A stretch of DNA of 64,000 nucleotides, taken from positions 28,915,501 to 28,979,500 of the forward strand of contig CM048552.1 in NCBI GenBank assembly GCA_026413225.1, read 5' to 3'. The stretch comes from Otis tarda. Lineage: Eukaryota; Chordata; Aves; Otidiformes; Otididae. Below, one piece after another: positions 37,746-51,000 of the stretch. The stretch's first letter is position 1. Every line of letters begins with the position of its first letter. A program made the position numbers and the translations under genes. Below the pieces are notes generated by a model, which did no database searches, was not told where the DNA came from, and saw only the letters and a program-made list of their open reading frames with translations.

Positions 37746-38739
37746 CTAGAGAATTTTGCTGTTATTTAGGCAGATGGTAAGTGTCTGGACTCAGGAGCAC
37801 CAGCATCCCACCCTGCTCACTGGCTGACACTTGGATACTTGCACAGCTAGCAAACAGCTAGCTGGGCCAAGGATCCACATAGTGCAAAATATTTCTGTAT
37901 GAAGTGGATTCAATTAGGCAGGTGCCTCACACTCCCTAGGTCTTTCATCCAAAGACAGGTCTTCATAATTGGCCACCCACAGCCAAATGAAAAAAAATGG
38001 GTGTTACTTTTATCTTCCTGAAGAAACAGTCTGAAAAATGTTCTTAACCCCCTTGAAAACTCTCTTTACTGACTTTCTGATGATCTTGTCACTTTGAAAT
38101 AGGAAAAAAAATTAAGCATCCTGTAGTTTATTTGCCAGTCTGTAACATGGTTTTATGAAAACCTGAGTACACTGTCCAATTTTACTAGAACAGAAGAAAT
38201 GATCCAATCACTTGGAACTACAAGGGATAAAGTTCAGGCATTATAACATCCCATTCTGTGAGAATATGGGCATATCCCACCCATTCATTCAGTGAAAATG
38301 AAGCAGAGAAAGTGGAGGAAAAGGATAAAATTTCCGTTCGTCTACCGAAAGCATCTGGTGCATTCTGGGTATAAAGAAAACTGCTACTTGTGATGCCAAA
38401 TGGCAGATAAAGGTTGTTTGATTGCACGGAAGAGGGACTAACAGCTTTTCCAATCTTAAAAAGGTCATATTAGAGACAAATGAAGGAGTTCCAATCATCA
38501 TTGAAACAACTCTTTTTGATTAAGTCAGACAGAAGAATCATTTAAGATATAGGAGACAATCAACCATGTTCAGATTTGAAGAGAGCATCTAACTGACATA
38601 GTGCAAAACAAAAGAAAGGCATTAAAATGATTTTATTTATGAAATATCCCTTTTTTTTATAAAATGCACATTCATATGAAGCTACAGCATAATAACAGTA
38701 ATTGATATTTAGGCCAAGATGTGTAGGAATTAATATCTT

Positions 38740-38880
38740 TGTAATATAGATGGTGAGTTAATTAAGACAGAGAGGAGGGAAGTGATCTACTTAAGGTCAT
38801 ACAGAAAGCCAGCAAAAATAGTAGGAAGAAGCACCAGATGTCCTGTTTCTGAAATCTCTGCTATAACCATTAGATCAGTA
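38740..38880 (-). mobile_element. MIR-like SINE remnant
   Basis: Read on minus, it starts with a tRNA-like A-box part (TCTAATGGTTATAGCAGAGA), continues with a B-box-region equivalent (ACAGGACATCTGGTGCTTC) and the conserved core (GCTTTCTGTATGACCTTAAG, usual 'gctgtgtgaccttgggcaag'), and ends with CACTTCCCTCCTCTCTG and CTCACCATCTATA, as in MIR/CORE-SINEs. Divergence is high, so it is an old amniote-age insertion. Confidence 0.65.
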
Positions 38881-41800
38881 ATTCCCAGTCTGGCAGACTG
38901 TAAGGTCTTCTGGCGTGCTTCGTGCCAGTGTATATTAAAAAGCTAAAACCAAAGCCAACAGTAAAACGTTGCCCACGGCAAGTCACTTGCTTACTATTTG
39001 GCTGATAAGTGGACCCAATTAGAGGCCACTGACAGAACTGCCTAATTCTGCTTTACATGTTTTACGTGTAGAGTCAGGTTTTGTCCAGTCTATAAGCCTG
39101 TCTGTTGACTTGCTAGAGTAAAATAAAAGGCATACAAAAACTGCCAGCAATGATGCAGCAAAGGGAGGCAGCCACTGCCATGGTAAGCGAGCAGGTGGAG
39201 TTGCGTGCATGAGCACCGCAGTGCTGGGGGTGGCAGCACCCACCAGTTCCAGCTCCCACACTGACCCCGGCAGCCCCTGTGTCTGGTCCAGCAGCAGAGG
39301 GTCATTGCTTTAACCCGACACCACTTGCGTATGACAAGCAAGTTACTCACAGAAATTGTCAAATAAATATGGACCAAATGTAAGTTATATTGAAGTGAAT
39401 ATGATTGATCACTGCACAGTCTAAATACTATTTCATGTCAACTTGTATTTTTCAGCCTGATTCTTCTCATTTATTGCAGTGCCACTGCATTAACGTAGCT
39501 AAACACACCTTACAGACTTTTCCTTAGTACTTGCTTTTTGTAGTTACCACAGAAATATTAATCAAAATTCATTGCAAGAGGACATAGCTAAAGAGATGTA
39601 AAAGTACTTCTCTGCTAAGCTATTCATTGAACGTTCTCAATATGTGAAATGAAGTCCCACATCATCGTCACTTTGTTTTGTAGATTGCCATCTCTCCTAG
39701 ATGGAAATCATGGGTAATGGAAGTTTTTATGTTCTTTCAGTCACATGAATGCGTATTTCTTTATTTTTTGCTATTTAAAATGAATGTGAATTATACATTT
39801 TGACAGCAGGGTAGAGTAACAAAACATAGTAGGAAAATAGCTATGCTTTTGGCTTTCTTTTGACCATAAACATAAAAAAAAAAAAAAGTTAAACTCAGAG
39901 ACAAGACTTTTTCAATTATGGCTAATACAGAGGAGTTTAAAATACAGGCAGCACATGTTAACTTGATGTAGAGAGGTGTTTTCTTTTTAAAATAATACAG
40001 GTTTGAAACAATACAAGTTACCCGCAAACATAATCTCACATATATGTTTTCTTACCAGAGTATCTGACCAGAAACGTTCTGAAGAAAAAACAACTTTAGT
40101 AAGGCTAGTAGATCTCTGGGTTTCCCTGGTCTTGGTGATTTTCCCACTATAAGTTTTGCTTGGGCAGGATTCACCCTACTTCATCCAAGATTCCAGATGT
40201 CTGGAAACATCAGAAAGGTTGAGAGGTCTTGGGGAATCCTAATAACCTAGTGGAATCACATAGCTCAAAATCCACATACAGAGGAGAATAAATCAGTCTC
40301 ACTGTAGGTAAGATAACCTGATCGTGAATCTGTATTTCCATGGAAAAAAAAATCCCCCTGAATGGTTGCAATCCTATACCTAACTGTCCAAAAATTGCCC
40401 CAAATGCTGCTCTGAAATTCAGATCTTCTAGTTTTTTCCTCACATGACAGACATATCATCTATTTGGGAGTTCACCCGCGTTACCTTGCCAATATGCCTT
40501 AAATCTGAACTGGAGACAGACTTGTTTAGTCCCTAAGTTCATTCATTCTAATATCTTTCCACTGACACTGCTGATACAGGTGGCAGTTAGACAAAAAGCA
40601 GTAATAGATTGTCCACATGATGTGGACACTAGCATAGGAAGAAATTAATAACAAAGAATGATATTTGTTTCATATAGTCACCCAATGGTTCTGTCTTTTA
40701 AGATAGATGCAGTATAAACTGTTCTTGGTTTCTGAATCATCCTTTCCTTTTGTCAATAGATAGTTTCTATTAGATGAAAGTAATAATGAAGAATCCTGAG
40801 AAAAATGTATTTGCCCCTCATTCTGGTTCTGTTCTCCAAATATTAATGGGATATTAACAAGTAATTGACATTATCTAAATGAAAATGGGTTTCCAGTTAT
40901 CAGAGAATAAGCTTGAGACTAGCAGTAGGTTTGCTTTCCTCATTTACATTGAAAATTATACTTTCACCTATATATATACTACTACAGTTACTTGAGAAAT
41001 GCATTTCCTACATTCCTGATGTTTTGATAAGTGAATTTTACATATGAAGACAACTCCCTTTTCATACATTTTTAACTGTCTACATTTTGAGTCCATTCTG
41101 TTCTCATGTATCAGGAACTATTTAAAAATGCTTACAGGACAGAAATTGTCTCTGAAATGGTACCAGCAGGTGGAGGATGGATGCTACCAATGCTTCCAAA
41201 ACCAATCAGTCATTACATTTAATGCTACAGTGTACACATTTAATACTAGAGTGTAGAGGGGAGGGAAAGATGATGTGGGCACTTCACTGAATTTCTACCT
41301 GTTTTACTTTGCTTTAGTATATCCAAAACTGCAAGGTCAGGTCTGAAAAGGACTGAAAATGTGGCAGAAGTGAAAAAAAAATTTCATGGTGCTAAAGTTC
41401 AAGTTTCAGCTACCTATATGTGTATCTAATTTTGGCACTTTGTGTATATATATATGTATATTTATAACTATTTCTCTCCAGCTTTTCATATATTAGAAAG
41501 TGTGTCTTGGTGATTTACTTTCAGGCACCTGAAATACACAACAAAGAAGAACCAGCACAAGCAGTGGCTCCCACTGTCTCATGTATGCAATCTGTGAACG
41601 AGAGGAATAGACTTGATCGTAGCTTTGTGATACCTCCCTCAGGATCCACTGGTTACTTGAATGCCTGAGAGCGAGTACTGATGCCACTACTTCCAGCATC
41701 TTTACGAGCGCCTGCAGGACTCACTAGCAAGTCCAGGCTCAGTGAAACCCCCAGGACCACTGGGTGTTCAGGGGCTGTCTGCTAGGAAGGGGTAGCCAGG

Positions 41801-44800
41801 CGAGCGCTGCCGGTTTGTTTTAAATTGAGACATTGTCAATCATTGCCACAGTTGTCTGGAGCACATCGGTAAAGTCATCAACAGGCCTGATGGAGCTTTA
41901 AATAAAAGGTGGGTCTATGGGGCACTGGTGTAGCGTTATGTTTGTATGGCATCTAACAAGATTGCTGTAGTAATTTTCTTGCAGTACTCAGCCTGCAGTA
42001 CTTGCAGTACTCAGATGGGAAGTTGTTGGCGATATCAATATAAGTGTCGAGGGGAGCATGATAAAGCTTTTTTGACCTGGCAGCACCATTAGATTTCCCA
42101 ACACATACACCATGGTTCTGAGTCTGCCTTTGCATGTTAGGAAGACAATCTCACTGCTCTCTCAAGCCTCAGATGGAGCCAGCTTAAAGGTTCAACAGGT
42201 CAAGAGGAACATAAACTCAGTGCAGTACAGCCGTGCAGCAGTCGTACTGCTGTCCATGTTGGTTCCCGTCCCCTGACGCCCCAGGGCAGGATGGAGCTGG
42301 GGGGCGGCAACAGAGCCAGGACCAGGCTGTGGGACCAAGTGTGAAGTCAGCAGAGCTGTTACTGCCCCATGGTGGGACTGCTTTGCTGCTCTGGCAGGCT
42401 GCCTGAAGAGCTGCCTGCTCTCCTCGTGCATGGAGACTTCATGTCCTCCCATCCAAAAGACCCTGCAGGAAGGGGAGGGTTAGGTGGGAGGCACAGCACT
42501 GTAACACAGCTTCAAATCTGAGATTTTTACCTCTTGATGCAAGACTGTCTCTGCATTCGAGAGGAACCATAAACTCCTTCCTAGCCAGACAAGCATGAAA
42601 ATGTGGAAGTGTGTATGTATGTGTAAACAGACGAATTCGCTTTGACATTCAGAGTTCCTTAATTCAGGGGAGCCCTTGCTTGCAAGCATTTCAAGCCACA
42701 AAAGCCAGCTCTGATAACTTTATCTGCTCACCATTCAGTAGTTTTATATTTCAGTCACCCAAAGATGTTCAAATGCTGGAAAGTGGAAAGAAGTATCAGA
42801 CATTTTTATAAATACAATGACTGATTCCATGATTTATTCATGAGGTTATAAGGTACTGTTTGGTTTAGCAATCACTCCATAAATAGGGCAATAAAAGCAC
42901 AGACCAACACCTTTCACTTACCCTAGTAAGTAACTTCATGGTCAGATTTGTATGGTATACTGAGCAGAAAGCCATTTGCTATCAGATAATGAAAATATTT
43001 GGAAAACCTCTAGAGCAGTGAGGGCTATAGAACTCCTAAAACTGTAATTGTTTTAGGCCATTATTAGGAATGAAAATATTGGGAAATTATTGAGGTTTCA
43101 CAGTAAATAGGATGTTACACCAAATAGCCCTCAGGTTGCTAAGAAAAGCCTTTTTGAATTGCATGAAAAAGAGAGTGGTTACTTTTTCATCTATCTTCCA
43201 CAACCGCATAACAATAAATATAACAATATCCTCATTGTCATTAATCTTTTTTATAAGCAAAGTGACTATCATTCTGAGTACAGTATATTCTATGTAATTT
43301 AAATTGAGAAAAAAGTTTAAACAAGTTTTAATAAATGTAATTCTGTAACGCTCACCAAGTGCAATTGGACATACTCTGCAATAACTCTTCAGCATATCGA
43401 CTCAACTCTAAAAAAGTTAAAGACAAATGATTTATTTTGAAAATAATAAACTGTTTGAGTTCACTTAAAAGTTGGGCCTGTTCTAAATTGATATTTTAAG
43501 TCAATGTGTTGGAGAAATATCTTTTATCTGAGGTGAGACTTGAATCTAAATCTTTCTATACCACATGGAAATGGGAGCAACACGCATGAGATAGGTGGTT
43601 CTGATTTTGAAGAGTTTGTGTGGATTCTGCTTGATCAACAGCTGAGACATCTCCAAGAAAAGCTTGGGGAGGCTTAAGTGACAGCAACAGTTACCCTGGT
43701 TAATATAATCCTACCAAATGGCTTTAAATTATTTGCATTCATTACACGTTAGAAACCTCTGAAGAACTAGATTTTATCCTATAACTAAAAGTAAAACAGG
43801 AACTCCAGATCTCGAAGACTTAAAAAGCCTGAAGGAAGTCAGAAAAGTGTATTAAGGCAACAAAAATATTCTTAAATCAACTGAAAAATAAGCTTCTGAA
43901 TTTCTATACTGTACTCCATTCTACTGAAAATACATACTTGGAAAGTCTGCTAAACCTTTCTTAACAGATTCAGCTCAAAGACTAAGTGTAATACTTGTGT
44001 TACATAATGGAAGCTGTCCAACATTATTAAAAAAACCCCATACTTTGTAATAGTTTATTTTACCAGTGCTTTACATCACATAGCTTGTTTTTTTTTTCAT
44101 GCAGAATTTCTGTATATTTTGAAATGTTATTGTTCTGGTTTTATTTAGTGATTCTTTTTCTTATATTATCTCTCCCCATTTTCTCAGAGGGTGGAGGGAG
44201 TGACAGAGAGACTGCATAGTCTGGTCCTGATCGGGGCTAAACTACAACAGTTCTCATAAAGTTAAATTACATCTAAAGGATGAGTATGTGTCATTAAAAT
44301 AATTTGTAGATTCACCAGAAGGTGTGTTAATGACTGCAAATCCTGTTTAGGTGATGGATTTCAGTTAAGCCCGGGCAGCAAGGCAGAGTTAGGCCTGGTA
44401 AGTCCCACCTGGTAAGTCATCAGATCCCACCTCAATTTAAAGCAATGCCAGTGGCAGAATCCCAACATCAGCTATCTCGTACCATCTATGTGTGGGGAGC
44501 AAGAGGCTTTCCCTGAGAACGTCAGCTTGACTAGGTGAAGTCAAGTACATTTTTAATTGCAAATGGCCAAGGTACTTTAATGGGTGTAAAATATTCTCAT
44601 TTGTGAGATCCAGTGTGACTCTAGGGCTAAGGGACAATCTTAACAAAAGAACAGAGTGGGTGTAAGTTGATGGTTCTTGAACTACCACCGAGAGCTAGAC
44701 TTGCTCTTGGCTGGTCTTCGGCAGCAGGCTTATGTGAATAACCTCTGCAAAAAATTTATTTTCTTTTTAAAATGTGGCACTCCAAGACCTGTGTCTGCTA

Positions 44801-44947
44801 GAATGGCCCCTTCTCCCAAATAAACAAACCAACAGTTAAGTTCATGCTCAGCTACCACCTTCCAAATCTTTCTTCTAGTAATAATAAGAAATTTTTCATA
44901 TACCAGACACCTTCCTAATTCTCAGACAAATCGTTAGCAATGTGAGC

Positions 44948-45070
44948 TGTTTTACAACAGGTAAAACTAAGGAGGTTACACATGATTAGCCTAAAACCAC
45001 AAAGGCAGCCTGTGTCTGAACAGAATACAGAGCTGAGAAAAATAAAATTGCCAGTCCTGCTACCTGACTG
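44948..45070 (-). mobile_element. MIR-like SINE remnant
   Basis: On the plus strand the order is TTTTACAACAGGTAAAACTA (usual 'ttttacagatggggaaactgag'), GGAGGTTACACATGATTAGC, CTAAAACCACAAAGGCAGCC (usual 'caaggtcacacagcaag') and CCAGTCCTGC. This is the reverse complement of the MIR core and head. It is old and diverged. Confidence 0.6.
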
Positions 45071-48000
45071 CCTTCAGAAGCCAGTCAGCTTTGTACCAGG
45101 ATGGGAGAAAGTTACCATACACACGGTATGTTCAAACATGTTTATATACTTTATATTGTTATGCCAGAAGTAGTTCAGGCAGCTTTTAGGAGCCCATTTG
45201 GGAATTTTTCCACTATTGTTGGCCGCATCTGCACTTCCTGTTTTTTATGGATGATTTGTTTCAGGAAGTGCTGAGGCCACAGAAAATACATAAATTCATC
45301 AAAATAAACCAAACCCGGCTGAAGCGATGTTTTCCATGTAAAACCAAAGCACAATTTCATGACTTTGCCGAAAAAGCTTGAACTTTGTGAAATTTCAAGA
45401 ATTATTTTCAGCCTTTTTCAGCACATCACCATTTCCTTTGTTTCTCAGCTACAAAGTTTGGCACTGAACTTGCTGAGTTTAAAAGAGCAGATTAAGAGGG
45501 GGAAAGATAAGGTTATTACGCACAGTGAAAAAGAAACTCACTGCTCCACACCAGCTTTTTCCATCAGTCAAAAAAATATAACCAGAAATAGTTCACTTAA
45601 AGCAAATTAATTTGCACAAAGAGTTTGGAAGTACAATGTAGTTGTATTCTTTATAGCTGCAGTATACTTAACTTGACATGAAATAATCTACTCCTATATT
45701 AGTAGCCTGATGCAACTTCCATGAGAATGACAAAGCTGTGCTTTGTTAATGTAGGTGAGCTTTCTTCCTGAAATAGATTAGAAGGAATCAAAGATTTCTT
45801 TCCCCGTCTGATGGCATCTGTAATGTTACAACGTCCCAGGTGTGCTCACGTCTCAGGCGTAAAATGTTCTGCTGGGTTTTTTTCTAGGCAAACAACAAAA
45901 ATCATCGGTTTTTTGGCTACTTACTAACCTTTTAACTGTTGCCCTAACTATGTGCTCACGAGCATCTTTCTCATAAAACTTCTGTAATAATCACAGGATT
46001 GCTGAAAAAAAATATTTTTACAGTGCAGTAGAACTGCTAAGCTTTTGCCTCGTTTTTGATTAATTTCATGCCTGACTCAGTCAGAGATTAGGCCCTGACA
46101 CAGGTTATAATTAAATATTGAAATCATGAAGTGCAAGAATGTTTAATTTTTAAAATATGAGTTTTAATTTACCTCATACAGAGAATAGCTCTGGTCACCT
46201 GCAGAGATGCATTACACACTACATTGCCTAATGTAGGATGCCTGAATAAGGCTGAGCATACAGTTAAAGTAAACTAATGCAATTTACTGAACAGCAGTCA
46301 AATATTTATCCAGTTGATGAAGCAGACTTTATGTGAAACTCAGACAATAATTAAAGAGAAGCCTTGCTTAAAACATGCTTATTCCAGTCTTCACAAATAT
46401 GTTATACCAAAGCAGCATCTTGCTTTTCTCAAATATTTATGTTCTCCTAACGCATTATACAGTGAGCTTGTCCTTGGCATTCTCTTGACTATTTAATGAA
46501 TACATTTCCTGGCATTTGCCTTATCTTTGTTATGTTGTTCTTTGGAGAGCTAAAACTATTAGTTAGCCCTTGACAGAAAAACATCAGAGCAAGCTAGTAA
46601 AAGGTCTCACAGTATCAGAGTTATTAACATGATATTTGATTAAACCATAGAAAGATGGGGAATAGATACTACAGAATGTGTCCCCTGTACTTAGACTTTC
46701 ACAGCCTTGGATGTTTTTTCATAGAACTTTCACATTTGTTTTTGTCATTTTATCTGAGCAATAGTCTGAATAGTCACAGGCTGAATACTAATCCTACCAT
46801 TATTTTGTACTGCTCAATCTCTATCATTCCAAACAGAATTGAAAATGTCAGATATTTCTAGTTCTTCAGAACAAATATTTTTGCTTCAAATTTCAGTTTT
46901 CATAGTAAAAAATATTTTAAAATTTGTTTATACCAACAACCTGAAATACGTGTTGAGAAGACACATGCTTTACATGATATAGGACAAAAGGTAAATGGTT
47001 AGCACACAGACATTTATAAAACTGCAAATGGTCTCAATTTTTAGTTTATAACATTGATGTTTGTGTACTGCATAATTTACAAGCATTATTAAATCTTCAC
47101 ATTTCAAAGCACTATTAGAATCAGGAAGTCTGTGTAGTTATTAATCAGAAACACCTACTACTGACCACAGTAACAGAGGAGACAGAGTTTTGGCCTGATC
47201 TGTACTCCTGAAATAGATGGAAGCATATTTCCATAATAATCTACTGACCAGTAGGTAGTGAAGAATATATACTCATTGGCTATTAACAATCATTAGGAAA
47301 TACCCAAATTTTTCAGTAATACAAAGCTGATGAAACATTGATGTCCATGACCTTCAAAATACATCATATTTCAAAATACACCCTGCAAATGACACTTCAC
47401 TTAATCCAAACACCACTGGTTTATGCAACATAGCTGGCTAATTCAACATAAAGTGTCTTTGTGAGGTTTCTCCTACACTGAAGTAGCGTTTTTATTTTGT
47501 CAACGTTTTTTACTTTGATAATGTCACACATACAAACAAGCCCTGCATCAGGAAGGCTAACGTTGCAGGTTTATGAAACCAGGATTATTTTATCTAGACC
47601 AGAAGAGCAATAAAGACAAATGCCAACAACACAAGTTAGCACATCAGAAAAACTATTGAGCAAGAGCCCAGCTGTCATAAACTAACATGACTACTTCAGC
47701 GGAGCTGTGCCAGTATACATCAGCTGGGATTCTGGCCCGATGTTTAGAAGCTGCATCCAGCCACACTTCATTTTCTGCTCCAGCCTCCAATCCAAACCAG
47801 CTGCATCTGCAAGCAACTGGGAGGCTGCCTTGCAAACTCTGAATCTGGACTGTTTCTGTTCTTGAATGTGCAGTACAGCCTCAGTCCTTGCTGTGCTTGA
47901 AGCTAATATACCACAAGCAGTTACAGATTTAAGTACAATGCTGCTGTTCTTACATGCCCTAGGGGTCAGGAAAATTTAGAGGATTTCTGTACATGCGAGC

Positions 48001-51000
48001 TCTACAAAGTCAGAAAATTAATGCTTATTAGCAATAGGACATCACAGCAACTGGTTTGAGCTGCAGAGGGTTTGGCATTGCGTTCTGCCGCTCTGTTTGC
48101 AGTGCTCCTGTCATTGGTGGAAGCGTGTAGGAAAATGACAAATCGCAAAGTTTAACTGAGACACTACTCATCGGTAAACTCATCTGGGGATTATCAGATA
48201 ATATTTTTTGTAGGGTAAGGCAACAATGCCACCTAACTTTCCTCTCACCTAAATGGGAGAGATTGCTCTCAGCCCATCTTTCTACCTGCTTTTTCACCGA
48301 TGGTTGAGGAACTGCGAAAAGGCAGCTGGTTTAATTTTAAATCAGACATTAACAAACTCAGACCTATTCACCAGCTGTATTACTGTTCACATGATTACAC
48401 AAAGAACCTCCTTGCTAACACAGGTAAAACACATAGGAAGAAATGAAGCACCAGAAGTTCGAGCAAGACATACTGTATCAGATTTTGTGGTGATTTTTAC
48501 AATTTGCTGTTATGGTTGATTTGTACAGGATTGTCAGATTAGTTACACCATAACTTAAGGTTGGATCCAACCCTCAGATTTCTGGGATTTAAAGATTAAT
48601 GTAATGTCACCAAGGTTTGTCTTTATCACACTAATGTATTTTTGGGATTTTTTTTTGAAAGCAAGTGCCCAATTAAGCAATAAAAGCATTGAATAAACTA
48701 TGAAATATAGCATCAAATTTAAAACTATTTTGGCTACAGTATTTTAGAAGTAACCATGTTTGAACACTTTTAAATGCTTTTCAGTATGGTTGGGTTTGTG
48801 TTCTTCTCTCCAGAAGGTTTCAGAGCTAGTAAAAATATTTGAGTAACTACTGTGCACCACCAAAGAGACAACAACCTGACCTTTTAGCTGTAGGTAAAGC
48901 AGGATCAGATTATAGGACATCTGCCATTTTTTGAAGATCACTTTGGTTTGTCCGCAAACATTGTTGAATGTCTATGAACTGTGGGTCCTGTTCAGAGCTA
49001 GCTCTGTGGTGATTCACATTAGATGACATTACACTGATTTTTCCCTTTAAAGAGCCTATTTTAGCATAATAGATTTTAAAGTGCAAAGGAGCTTTATGGA
49101 CCATTTGTGTCCCAAAGTCACTGAGATCAGCCCAGTCCCTACCTCTCTGTCCATAAACACACACAGGCGATCCCAGGAAAGCACATAGTAGCTGATTAAT
49201 CCACAAAACTTCCATTCTACATTTCCTTGTACTAAAACTACTGAGCGTTTCCCAAGACCATACAAAACTCCCACTGCTGCTCCCAAAATTATTGACACTG
49301 CAGAAGATGGAATTTATTCCAGCAGGAAATATCCAACATGTGCAAATATCTTAGGTGAGAATACACAAAGATTCTTGTCTCTAAAGCTCACATTTTTACT
49401 CCTTTATACCTTTGTGTACATGTAACACTGACCTATTCTCCTTATAATTATACCTATTTACTCCACAGATCTGAAGGATCCTAATCTGTGTAAGAGCACC
49501 TTGTGCTTTACTGGTTTTCACATCACCTTAGCTGTAATCCTTGCACTTTGTTTATCAAGATCTAAGATTGTATGTCAGGGAAGCTGTCACAAGATTGATT
49601 TTGTGTTGTCAAAAAGAAAAAAAAAATGCTTGAAGGGCTTAATACTGTGGTCCTTAATTACAAGACTAATTGTACTTAATGGATCCACTCATGGGGGCTG
49701 CGGGAGTGGGTCTGAGCAGATTATGTATTGCCCCCTAGAAACTTCTGCTTGCTTGGCATGCATCCTCTAAGAGTGAGGCTGATTCACATGCCAGAGCAGA
49801 TGCTGCTACTACAGAGAGCCGTGAGTTTTGCCTGCCAGAAAGCATTCATTTTCACGTTGAACCGCTCACTGCAGCAAGATACATGAGTACACACTGGCTT
49901 GTGACTGTTACAGCCCCATGCTATTTTACAGTGCATAGAATCTGTAATGGAAGAAATCATTCCACAATAAAAATTATTTAAGATGGCCTTACTTAGCCTG
50001 TATGCATCATAGGGCATCAAATTATTTTACATGGTGCATAATGACCAGCTATTGATGTTCTCCACTCAGGCTTACCAAGTGAATGGAAAACTTCACCTAT
50101 GCAAAAAGAAGGTTCGTCGTGCCATACTGTACAGTGTCTTGCCTTGATGGCTACTGTTGAAGATTAAATAACAGCTGATGGCTACTTAAACTAATTCCAA
50201 TGTTCTTACACATACTTCTTCTGTACCTCTAGGCATGTTTATGCACACGTGTGTATATGTGCAAGTCTATACACGTAAGTGCTAGTGTTGGGATCATGTT
50301 AGCATAGCATAAATGTTTGTTTTGTCTGAAATGTCACCTCAGTACTAGGATCGTTTTCATAATTGCATTGAACCGTCATCTCACTATTCCAACAAGTAAT
50401 ACTTTTTAATAAATAAATAAATGAAGCTTTAGAAGACTTCATATTTCCTTCAAAGACTTTTTTTTTTTTTTTTAATGGAAAATGTGGCTTCTAAAAGAAG
50501 TTCCACGCATATAGTCTAATTTGGACACTGTCTTATTGATGCTTTGAAAAAATATATCCCCCCAAGCCTTTCTTAATGCTGATAGATCAATTAGCTAGAT
50601 TGGTTTTCCCATCTTTATATATAGGGGCGGGGTATGAGTGGATACAAACACTTTATTTCTTTTGAAATGTAAAAATAATGCCAAATTCTTGTTTGAAGTT
50701 GTTAGACGACAATTGCTCGTAGAACTATAACCTTACTTATGCAAATCACTAGAGTTCATGGTAAGTCTGACATTTACAGAATTAATGAACTAAATAATTA
50801 AGTGACCTGGTAAGCGAATTGGTAAACCAGAACTATTAATCTTTTAATGAATTCTTTACTATTACTTAAATAATAAATTTTTTGCATAATTTTAAAGGAT
50901 TACGGTAAAGAAACATTAGAATAGAAAATCCATTATGTAAAGGAACGTTGCTTTTATAAATCTGTCATTATGTCTCTTTTTATTGAATTCATTTCTATTC

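Noticed and set aside
39150-42480. GC-rich patches at 39.15-39.30 and 42.19-42.48 kb as copies of the 62.24-kb insert
   Set aside because: Only one shared word of about 12-20 bp with gaps could be aligned by eye. That is too weak to claim homology.
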